Source: Bacteroidota bacterium
Lineage (GTDB): Bacteria; Bacteroidota; Ignavibacteria; Ignavibacteriales; Ignavibacteriaceae
Direction: 5' to 3'
Assembly (NCBI GenBank): GCA_024278655.1
Contig: JAJRSV010000421.1
Coordinates: forward strand, 1-11,001
DNA length: 11,001 bases
Shown here piece after piece: positions 1-4,556 of the stretch. A program made the translations under genes and the position numbers. Within the stretch, counting starts at the first letter, position 1; each line of letters starts with the position of its first letter. The notes beneath the pieces were generated by a model. That model ran no database searches. It was given only the letters and a program-made list of their open reading frames with translations, and had not been told where the DNA came from.

Positions 1-190
1 AAAAGATGACAGAGTAAAATTAGACGACATCCGCGAGGATGTCCGGAAAGTATATTCTCAGCTAATCACCCTGGATGATTACACCATTAGGGTGCTTTGT
101 GCAATGGTTATTGTCATTCACAATTACTGGAACTGGGAAGAACTTTATAAACAATTATTAACGGAGGAAAAAAATGGAACAGACAGTTAA
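1..190 (+). CDS. 3' end of an unidentified gene in the phage-like operon (partial)
   Basis: The frame starting at base 2 is open from the window edge to a TAA at 188-190 and encodes about 62 residues of a C-terminus. The visible part has a charged stretch (KDDRVKLDDIREDVRKV) followed by a hydrophobic/aromatic segment (VLCAMVIVIHNYWNWEELYK) and a charged tail. The stop lies 17 bp inside the next gene, and the strong Shine-Dalgarno of that gene (GGAGG at 163-167) is embedded in this frame, as expected in a compact phage operon. No family is recognised from this fragment. The composition looks protein-like, but with no start visible the call rests on the open frame and the operon-like overlap. 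Confidence 0.5.
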   Translation, partial: KDDRVKLDDIREDVRKVYSQLITLDDYTIRVLCAMVIVIHNYWNWEELYKQLLTEEKNGTDS

Positions 191-467
191 GCAAACCATC
201 AATCAGCAGGAAGCCGACCGCCTGCGTGCCTGGATAGTTGAGTTGAAGGAACAGGAGAAGGCAAGGGCAGAGCAGATAAAGAATAAGATTGAGAGGGAAA
301 AGGAACTGCAGCCCTACTTCGATGAATATATGCACCTTGAAGATGAGATAAGTGATTTAAGGAAAGAGCAGCGCAATCAAATCAGGCTGCTGAAAACACT
401 TATTGAATTTGCAGAGAAAGCTTCCGGCGAAAAGTTTGTTTATGACGGACCATTATTTAACAACTAA
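174..467 (+). CDS. small coiled-coil protein of unknown function, phage-like operon
   Basis: This encodes 97 residues. Residues about 10-80 are almost all charged and heptad-compatible (for example ADRLRAWIVELKEQEKARA and LEDEISDLRKEQRNQIRLLK), predicting one long coiled coil with a break near LQPYFDEYMH. The C-terminal end (GEKFVYDGPLFNN) is not coiled-coil. The ATG is preceded by GGAGG with 6-nt spacing, and the gap to the Gam-like gene downstream is 17 bp, so the two are probably co-transcribed. There is no signal peptide or catalytic motif. It may be a DNA-processing accessory protein of the element, but that is inferred only from its position next to gam. Confidence 0.7.
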   Translation: MEQTVKQTINQQEADRLRAWIVELKEQEKARAEQIKNKIEREKELQPYFDEYMHLEDEISDLRKEQRNQIRLLKTLIEFAEKASGEKFVYDGPLFNN

Positions 468-484
468 ACAGAAAGGAGCCGGAG

Positions 485-1012
485 ATGGCAAAAAGCAAGT
501 TAACAATCCGCACTTACGAAGATGTGGATAAAGCATTACTGGAACTCGGCAGGCATGAAGGTTTTATAGCAAAGAAGGAAGCCGAGATGAATAAGCGAAT
601 CCAGGATATAAAGGATCGCTTTAACGAGCAGACCGCCGACGCGCGTGCAGCAAAGCAGATGATTGAGCAGGATATTAAATCTTTCTGCATGATTAACAAA
701 GCTGATTTTATGAAATCGAGAGCGAAGAAACTCATCCATGGTGTAATCGGATTCAGAACCAATCCGCCGAAAGTAGTGCAGCTCAACCGCAAGTTTACCG
801 TTAAAACTTCTTTGGAATTATTGAAGAAGATTTTTACCGGCAAGTATGTGCGGATGAAGGAGGAAATAGATAAGGAAGCTATCCTTGCAGACTACAGCAA
901 AGAAGAGCTTACGGATGATAAGCTTGCAGCAGTCGGTTTACGTGTTGACCAGGATGAGAAATTCTTTGTTGAGATTGATTGGGATTCACTAAACAAAGAT
1001 GCGGCAGCTTGA
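485..1012 (+). CDS. gam: Mu Gam-like host-nuclease inhibitor / DNA-end-binding protein
   Basis: This 175-residue protein resembles phage Mu Gam, which binds double-stranded DNA ends as a dimer, protects linear phage DNA from host exonucleases and is structurally related to Ku. The sequence shows the expected layout: an N-terminal helix beginning TYEDVDKALLELG, a long charged helix (about residues 25-70), then the family-typical segment around residues 84-100 (IHGVIGFRTNPPKVVQL) and a C-terminal helical/beta part ending in FFVEIDWDSL. Its length is close to that of Mu Gam. The Shine-Dalgarno AAGGAG lies 6 nt before the ATG. The stop is next to, or inside, the start of the following small gene. 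Gam is a typical early or middle gene of transposable phages and is the best evidence that this operon is Mu-like. Confidence 0.85.
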   Translation: MAKSKLTIRTYEDVDKALLELGRHEGFIAKKEAEMNKRIQDIKDRFNEQTADARAAKQMIEQDIKSFCMINKADFMKSRAKKLIHGVIGFRTNPPKVVQLNRKFTVKTSLELLKKIFTGKYVRMKEEIDKEAILADYSKEELTDDKLAAVGLRVDQDEKFFVEIDWDSLNKDAAA

Positions 1013-1013
1013 G

Positions 1014-1253
1014 ATGGATGAGTTAAAAGTTAATGATATTGTAAATGTATTGAACCATCCTGCTTACAAAAATGAGGAGTTCCGAATAATATATTTCGCA
1101 TGGAGAAGGGGACTAGCATGTGTTACAAATAAGAGATTAGGTTATACATTCGTTTGGCCTACAAATGAAGTAAAAAAAGTGGAGACCAATAATGGACGAA
1201 GCAATAATAAAGGAATGCATGCTTCAGTTTCCGGAAGCGGTTTCGGAAGTTGA
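1014..1253 (+). CDS. small unknown protein, possibly SH3/KOW-like fold
   Basis: From the ATG at 1014 this encodes 79 residues. An in-frame ATG at 999 would add five residues and overlap gam; 1014 follows the gam stop directly and gives a sensible N-terminus (MDELKVNDIVNVLNHP). Residues 1-55 look like a small beta-rich domain with alternating hydrophobics (VNDIVNVL, FRIIYFAW, GYTFVWP, EVKKVE), reminiscent of SH3-like or KOW-like barrels. This is a pattern impression and not a family match. The last 20 or so residues are Ser/Gly/Asn-rich, and they are encoded where the next gene has already started, so that tail may be unstructured. No strong Shine-Dalgarno is seen, and translation may be coupled to gam. 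Confidence 0.55.
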   Translation: MDELKVNDIVNVLNHPAYKNEEFRIIYFAWRRGLACVTNKRLGYTFVWPTNEVKKVETNNGRSNNKGMHASVSGSGFGS

Positions 1254-1428
1254 AGCGGTTGATTTGGCCGCTCAGGCAGTGCACCGTGAAATCAGAGAGA
1301 ACGGAGATAAACTTACATACAAAAAGCTTCAGAAGCTCTGTTCAAAATACAATTACCTTCACACGCTCCGTGAAGAGCTGAACCGGAAGCGCATTGAAGA
1401 GATGAGTTCTTTCGTAATATTAAACTGA
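1192..1428 (+). CDS. small helical protein of unknown function
   Basis: This encodes 78 mostly helical, charged residues, starting MDEAIIKECMLQFPEAVSE and containing a basic stretch (TYKKLQKLCSKYNYLHTLR) that could contact nucleic acid. The ATG has GGAG with 7-nt spacing. It overlaps the preceding gene by 62 bp in a different frame. Its stop (1426-1428) lies within the sequence that forms the Shine-Dalgarno (GAGGAG) of the next gene, eight nucleotides before that start. No family is recognised. The good ribosome binding site and coding-like composition make it a probable real gene in the phage-like operon. Confidence 0.6.
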   Translation: MDEAIIKECMLQFPEAVSEVEAVDLAAQAVHREIRENGDKLTYKKLQKLCSKYNYLHTLREELNRKRIEEMSSFVILN

Positions 1429-1435
1429 GGAGATT

Positions 1436-1723
1436 ATGAGCATAAGACAAATAGCAAGAGATGCCGGAGTTTCGCACACTTCAATTTCAAAAATACTTAA
1501 CGGTAAGTACGGTGCGGACCCGAAAAACATTCTGGAAAAGATTATCAGATCAATTGGAGGAATTAACATACCTCCCGATAAGTATGATGATTTGATTGAG
1601 ATGTTGGAAGATTGCAGGTTACCTTCGAAGTTTGGAAAGAGCCAGCGCACAGCAACGTGGCTTTGGGAAAGATTAATTGCAGCAAAACAATCTGACAATA
1701 AAGAGGAAGAAGATGGCAGTTAG
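1436..1723 (+). CDS. helix-turn-helix DNA-binding protein
   Basis: This encodes 95 residues. The N-terminus SIRQIARDAGVSHTSISKIL is a clear helix-turn-helix of the Cro/cI or LacI type: helix 2 RQIARDAG, turn VS, recognition helix HTSISKILNG. A helical part follows (PKNILEKIIRSIGG and DDLIEMLEDC), then a basic aromatic stretch (residues about 68-84, TATWLWERLIAAK) and an acidic tail. There is no ligand-binding or ATPase domain, so it is a stand-alone small regulator or DNA-targeting factor. In Mu, Ner and the N-terminal part of MuB carry comparable helix-turn-helix modules, but equivalence to either is not shown. The Shine-Dalgarno GAGGAG lies 3 nt before the ATG. Its stop overlaps the next start by 11 bp. 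Confidence 0.75.
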   Translation: MSIRQIARDAGVSHTSISKILNGKYGADPKNILEKIIRSIGGINIPPDKYDDLIEMLEDCRLPSKFGKSQRTATWLWERLIAAKQSDNKEEEDGS

Positions 1724-1919
1724 ATCCGGGTTGCAGTGTCCTTGGTGCGGATATACTCCGCGCAAGGGTTTCAAGGTTCTCAAGACAATGAAGTTCAGAA
1801 AACACACCGAGCGGGGGCATAAATGTCCTAAATGCGGTCAGTCATTCATCAGCCGTCAGGAAGCTTTACAGCAGAAGTTCCTGGCAAAAGAACATCCTCA
1901 GGTAATCAAAGATGAGTGA
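1713..1919 (+). CDS. small zinc-knuckle (CxxC...CxxC) protein
   Basis: From the ATG at 1713 this encodes 68 residues. An in-frame ATG at 1677 exists, but 1713 is preceded by AGAGGAAG (1702-1709) and gives a start typical of small phage proteins (MAVRSGLQCPWCGY). Two CxxC pairs (CPWC at residues 9-12 and CPKC about 25 residues later) with a basic linker (KVLKTMKFRKHTERGHK) predict a single zinc ribbon or knuckle that binds nucleic acid or protein. Phage Mu Com, a translational activator of mom, is also a small CxxC...CxxC protein, but the spacing differs and homology is not claimed. The last 8 bp overlap the MuF-like gene, suggesting coupled translation. Confidence 0.65.
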   Translation: MAVRSGLQCPWCGYTPRKGFKVLKTMKFRKHTERGHKCPKCGQSFISRQEALQQKFLAKEHPQVIKDE

Positions 1920-2658
1920 TATAAAAGAATATATCAGACTGCAGCGTCAGCGCGATTGGCTGAAGCGACAGCTCAATAATCTCGTTGAGAAAGATCTGGA
2001 ATCGTTCCTTCGGGATTTGGGCAAAGAAATCGACCGCATAATCAGAACCAATACCGATCCGCTTACATTAACCTCCGAAAGCTTCAAAGATTTGATTGAG
2101 CAATTTGCCAGGGAACTCCAGCGTATGATGGATAACAACCTACATACCGGCAGCGTCCGTCTGGCAGAGCTGCATAACCAGGTAAAAGCCGCCCTCAACT
2201 TTTCCTACCCGATAGATTATCAACTCTTTCCTAAAAGCACCGTCCCATCGAAACCATTGATAAGAGAGATTGGACGGATTCTGTCCAAGTACCGAGACGG
2301 AAGCATAACTGAACCGGCGACGAGACGGCTGATTAAGAAACGGTTTGGAGTGCCGGTTCATCATGCCAATTCATACATCAACACTCAACTTGCCGGCTTC
2401 GACAACTCGGCAGCCAAAACAATAGCAGATCTGTCCGGATTAAAGAAGGCAATATACTTCGGGCCTATTGGTCCAAACACACGTGAGTTCTGCCGGAGAC
2501 TACTTGGCAGTCCTGCTACTTATACTGAACAGGAGATAAGAAGGATGAGCAACGGCCAGGGTCTGCCGGTGCTGCGTTACTGCGGCGGTTACCGCTGCAT
2601 GCACGAGTGGCTTTGGGTTGATGAAGAATGGCCGGAAGTAAAGGACTTGTTAGAATGA
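1912..2658 (+). CDS. protein with C-terminal MuF/phage minor-head-type domain
   Basis: This encodes 248 residues. Residues 1-95 form a helical, charged N-terminus. Residues 110-165 carry a helical segment (RILSKYRDGSITEPATRRLI). Residues about 180-236 match the pattern seen at the C-terminus of many phage Mu F-like and minor-head proteins: YFGPIGPNTREFCRRLLG, then YTEQEI, then NGQGLPV and YCGGYRCMHEW, with two Cys and one His that could bind a metal. MuF-type proteins usually exceed 300 residues and lie among late head genes next to portal and protease genes. Here the protein is shorter, sits at the end of a gam-type operon, and no other head gene is visible. It may be a relic, a rearranged gene or a non-virion use of the domain. 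The start overlaps the upstream gene by 8 bp. Confidence 0.7.
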   Translation: MSDIKEYIRLQRQRDWLKRQLNNLVEKDLESFLRDLGKEIDRIIRTNTDPLTLTSESFKDLIEQFARELQRMMDNNLHTGSVRLAELHNQVKAALNFSYPIDYQLFPKSTVPSKPLIREIGRILSKYRDGSITEPATRRLIKKRFGVPVHHANSYINTQLAGFDNSAAKTIADLSGLKKAIYFGPIGPNTREFCRRLLGSPATYTEQEIRRMSNGQGLPVLRYCGGYRCMHEWLWVDEEWPEVKDLLE

Positions 2659-2780
2659 CAATCTGCCAAAATTACATAACAGATAGCAAGCGATGTGTCG
2701 TTGAGATGTCGTTGAGCGTCGTCGAGCTCAGCACCGTGTCGTTGAGCTGTTTGATTATGGTTTATTTTCGCAACTTTTAA
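2655..2780 (+). pseudogene. possible truncated gene start running into repeats
   Basis: An ATG at 2655 overlaps the stop of the MuF-like gene as ATGA, the arrangement used for translational coupling. The frame opens as MTICQNYITDSKRCVVEM and then passes into the TGTCGTTGAG repeats, becoming low-complexity (Ser/Val/Leu-rich) before a TAA at 2778-2780, 41 codons in total. The first 15 or so residues look like a plausible phage gene start, while the rest looks like repeat DNA read in frame. I infer that a downstream phage gene may have been cut off here. It could equally be a chance open frame. Confidence 0.25.
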
Positions 2781-2893
2781 AAATTTATCGTTTCACTCAC
2801 TTCTGTTTTTTCAAAAATATCATTTCACTATGTCGTTGAGATATTTGATTTTAGTTCGAAATCGAATGTTTTAAATTAGCTTATCGTTTCACT
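2696..2893 (+). repeat. array of short direct repeats between phage-like operon and lexA
   Basis: Two motif types alternate. TGTCGTTGAG occurs exactly at 2696-2705, 2707-2716, 2737-2746 and 2831-2840, with a variant CGTCGTCGAG at 2717-2726. TATCRTTTCACT occurs at 2786-2797, 2818-2829 and 2882-2893; these copies begin exactly 32 and 64 bp apart. The last two TGTCGTTGAG copies each extend to a 20-mer (18/20 identical, both ending TTTGATT), and each leads after about 30 AT-rich bases to a copy of the second motif. This makes two imperfect units of 61 and 63 bp (2737-2797 and 2831-2893). The layout resembles clustered protein-binding sites, such as transposase sites at a Mu-like end or operator/iteron arrays. 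The function is inferred. Confidence 0.7.
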
Positions 2894-2939
2894 TCACAAA
2901 AAATTAGCCGTTTTCGAACTTTTTTTCTCTATTCACCTC

Positions 2940-2968
2940 TTGACAAGTGCTCATCTGTTCACTATATT
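2940..2968 (+). promoter_or_regulatory. lexA promoter, consensus sigma70-type
   Basis: TTGACA at 2940-2945 is followed, after exactly 17 bp, by TATATT at 2963-2968. This is a near-perfect housekeeping promoter ending 35 bp before the lexA ATG. The -10 element lies inside the inverted repeat described next, so a bound repressor would block RNA polymerase. Confidence 0.8.
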
Positions 2969-2990
2969 TGTAGTGAACAACTGAACACTA
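2956..2990 (+). promoter_or_regulatory. probable LexA operator (SOS box) with an extra half-site
   Basis: A perfect inverted repeat TGTTCACTA-N6-TAGTGAACA spans 2956-2979 and covers the -10 element. A further related half-site, TGAACACTA, lies at 2982-2990, so CACTA/TAGTG elements recur three times. Autorepression of lexA through an operator in its own promoter is the usual arrangement in the family, which makes this the natural LexA site. Its sequence is not the E. coli type (CTGT-N8-ACAG), and the arms are spaced differently from the Gram-positive type (GAAC-N4-GTTC). Confidence 0.65.
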
Positions 2991-3003
2991 TTAAGAGAAA
3001 GAA

Positions 3004-3651
3004 ATGAAAAAAGAGTTAACCGACAGACAGCAGGCAATCCTCACATTCATAGAACAGTATCTGCAGGAAAACGGTTTCCCGCCTACGTTAAGGGAAATCG
3101 GAAAGCATTTCGGTATTGCTTCAACATTCGGAGTTAAACGGCATCTCGAGGCACTTGAGAAGAAAGGGTATGTTACAATCGAGAGCAACGCAAGCCGCGG
3201 CATAGCGGTTGTCCACGATGACGAATACAACTCATCCGTTCCCGAGGCAGTTAAGAATGAACACTTTAATAAAATACCCGTTGTGGGAAGAGTTGCCGCC
3301 GGTTCGCCGATACTTGCAATGGAAAACATCGAGGGCTCGTTAATTATCGATCCATCATTCATCAAAAAAGCCGAAGACGTTTTTGCTTTACGTGTTCAGG
3401 GCGATAGTATGATTGACGCCGGAATTTTTGAAGGCGATCTTGTAATTGTTTCGCCCAACGATAAAGGAAGAAACGGCGATATTATAGTTGCAATGTTGGA
3501 AGACGAAGTAACTGTAAAACGGCTCGAAAGAATAGGTGATGAAATTAAACTCATTCCCGAAAACATTAATTACCAACCGATAACCGTAACCGATAAAAAT
3601 AACTTTTCAATTGTCGGCAAGGTTAAAGGCGTTGTAAGATGGCTAAACTAA
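3004..3651 (+). CDS. lexA: LexA repressor, self-cleaving SOS regulator
   Basis: This 215-residue protein has the complete LexA architecture. The N-terminal winged helix (residues 4-70) starts LTDRQQAILTFIEQYLQENG, continues PPTLREIGKHFGIAS and ends with the wing KKGYVTIESNASRGI. The C-terminal S24 peptidase domain has the cleavage site Ala99-Gly100 (GRVAAGSP), nucleophile Ser135 (QGDSMIDAGI) and general base Lys172 (EVTVKRLER). The Ser-Lys spacing of 37 equals that in E. coli LexA. RecA-stimulated self-cleavage would therefore be expected to induce the SOS regulon. The ATG has a modest purine-rich leader (AAGAGAAAG). The gene opens a probable operon with the next two genes and is preceded by its own promoter and operator. 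It reads as the host LexA and not a phage cI-type repressor, because it has the winged helix and not an XRE domain. Confidence 0.95.
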   Translation: MKKELTDRQQAILTFIEQYLQENGFPPTLREIGKHFGIASTFGVKRHLEALEKKGYVTIESNASRGIAVVHDDEYNSSVPEAVKNEHFNKIPVVGRVAAGSPILAMENIEGSLIIDPSFIKKAEDVFALRVQGDSMIDAGIFEGDLVIVSPNDKGRNGDIIVAMLEDEVTVKRLERIGDEIKLIPENINYQPITVTDKNNFSIVGKVKGVVRWLN

Positions 3652-3663
3652 AAAGGAGGTAAA

Positions 3664-3912
3664 ATGAAAACCACAATATTCATAAACGCGATACGGACCC
3701 GAAGCTATTTAAGGTTCCTTTACGGATTGCAGGAAATTTATATCGAACCGTACTACATAACAACCGAACGCTCGGGTAAAAAGGTTATTTACGGAAGAGT
3801 GAAAAGAACCAACGAGATAAAAAAGTTTGAGTACGAAAAAATAGTTAATATTCGTGTTCTTAGTAACAGCAAGTTTTCTCCCGTTATACCTATAATTCCG
3901 CAGGCATGTTAA
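3664..3912 (+). CDS. small WYL-like beta-rich protein, lexA operon
   Basis: This encodes 82 residues and starts 12 bp after the lexA stop, with a very strong Shine-Dalgarno (AGGAGGT at 3654-3660). Residues about 12-68 alternate hydrophobic and charged positions in the manner of a WYL or Sm-like beta domain: RTRSYLRFLYGLQEIYIEPY, then KKVIYGRVKRTNEIKKFEYE and KIVNIRVL. WYL domains bind ligands or nucleic acid and often regulate DNA-damage and defence functions, but they are usually attached to a helix-turn-helix. Here the domain stands alone. Family assignment is tentative and based on sequence pattern only. Its position predicts co-expression with lexA, so damage-inducible expression is likely. 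Its stop lies 17 bp before the next start. Confidence 0.6.
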   Translation: MKTTIFINAIRTRSYLRFLYGLQEIYIEPYYITTERSGKKVIYGRVKRTNEIKKFEYEKIVNIRVLSNSKFSPVIPIIPQAC

Positions 3913-3916
3913 TATC

Positions 3917-3922
3917 AGGAGG
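3917..3922 (+). promoter_or_regulatory. Shine-Dalgarno that fixes the start at 3930
   Basis: AGGAGG lies 7 nt before the ATG at 3930, whereas the alternative ATG at 3906 has no comparable site. It decides the start of the third gene of the lexA unit. Confidence 0.7.
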
Positions 3923-3929
3923 TATAGTA

Positions 3930-4355
3930 ATGAATGAAGAAGCAAGAAGAAATGTAGATCTGCTCGTAGAGCAATTCTGGAAAAGGGGTTATATGACATT
4001 GAGCAGAAGGTTCGGCAAGTATCTTCCCGAACCGCCCAAAGTTGGTAACTTTGATGTGGACATAGTTGCAAAGTATAAAAATGAATATGCTATCGGTATA
4101 ACATTAAACAGTAGCGACTTTAATAACGATAAGCTTATTGATAAGTTAAATTATCTTGCAACACGCCATACAAAGTACACAAGCAAACGGGTGCTTCTTT
4201 TTGTCGGAGTTCCGGTACAGTACTATAAAAATGCAAAAGTAATTTTAGAGCAGCTTAAACCGGAAGCCAAAAGCAACATAAAATTATTTCAGGTCGTTGA
4301 AAGAAACACGGGAAAAAGCAACCGCCGAAAAAGAAACCGCGTACTATTCTCGTAA
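3930..4355 (+). CDS. unknown protein, possible degenerate PD-(D/E)xK nuclease-like fold
   Basis: From the ATG at 3930 this encodes 141 residues. An in-frame ATG at 3906 was rejected because it lies inside the end of the preceding gene, whereas 3930 is served by AGGAGG at 3917-3922. An N-terminal helix (ARRNVDLLVEQFWKRGYM) is followed by a strand pair with FDVDIVAKYKNEYAIGITL, then a helix and a hydrophobic strand (SKRVLLFVGVP), then another helix and the strand KLFQVVER. The alpha-beta-beta-beta-alpha-beta order and the Asp in FDVDIVA recall restriction-endonuclease-like folds. The position where an E/QxK motif would be expected reads IGITL, so catalytic activity is doubtful. The C-terminus is strongly basic (SNRRKRNR), suggesting nucleic-acid contact. 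It is the third gene of the likely lexA operon. Confidence 0.65.
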   Translation: MNEEARRNVDLLVEQFWKRGYMTLSRRFGKYLPEPPKVGNFDVDIVAKYKNEYAIGITLNSSDFNNDKLIDKLNYLATRHTKYTSKRVLLFVGVPVQYYKNAKVILEQLKPEAKSNIKLFQVVERNTGKSNRRKRNRVLFS

Positions 4356-4364
4356 CACCTAACC

Positions 4365-4432
4365 CGGTCACCGGTTCCGTATAAATACATCATTTATAAG
4401 GTAATCATTGCTTTTTACCTTTACCGGTGCCG
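4365..4432 (+). other. potential three-way-junction structure downstream of the lexA unit
   Basis: An outer stem pairs 4365-4375 with 4423-4432 (ten pairs with one bulged T; core CACCGGT with ACCGGTG). Inside it are two hairpins: TATAAAT/ATTTATA (4380-4386 with 4392-4398, 5-nt loop) and AGGTAA/TTACCT (4399-4404 with 4415-4420, 10-nt loop). Single-stranded joints are only 4, 0 and 2 nt. It follows the last gene of the lexA unit by 10 bp but has no T-run, so it is not a classical terminator. It may stabilise the 3' end of the upstream mRNA, or the two ACCGGT palindromes may be protein sites. The RNA fold is inferred from pairing only. Confidence 0.4.
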
Positions 4433-4490
4433 AAATTCTTCTTAAAATTGCAATTCAAAAAGAATTAAGTTCATCTAATTGTCAGTTTCC

Positions 4491-4519
4491 TTGACATTAT
4501 AGTAGTGTAGGTTTAATTT
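4491..4519 (+). promoter_or_regulatory. probable promoter of the uppS-bamA cluster
   Basis: TTGACA at 4491-4496 is a perfect -35 element. With 17-bp spacing the -10 would be TAATTT (4514-4519); TTTAAT at 4512-4517 is an alternative with 15-bp spacing. It lies about 40 bp before the uppS start in an otherwise non-coding 201-bp gap, where a promoter for the envelope cluster is needed. Confidence 0.55.
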
Positions 4520-4556
4520 TACACGCTTAATCATTTTTATAGGTTTTCAGAGAGAA

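Noticed and set aside
1014..1428. The two overlapping small genes as one frameshifted gene
   Set aside because: The second frame has its own well-spaced Shine-Dalgarno and a normal N-terminus, and there is no slippery sequence at the overlap.
2696..2893. Possible CRISPR array from the repeated TGTCGTTGAG and TATCRTTTCACT motifs
   Set aside because: The repeats are only 10-12 bp, the spacings are irregular for a CRISPR (10 to 94 bp), the would-be spacers are themselves related AT-rich sequence, and no cas gene is nearby.
2991..3365. Minus-strand open frame of 124 codons over the lexA start
   Set aside because: It is antisense to the well-supported lexA coding sequence and shows no domain or ribosome binding site.
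3004..3651. LexA as a prophage cI-type repressor belonging to the Mu-like element
   Set aside because: The N-terminus is the LexA winged helix and not an XRE-type domain, all LexA catalytic residues are present, and the gene is separated from the phage-like operon by the repeat region and its own promoter.
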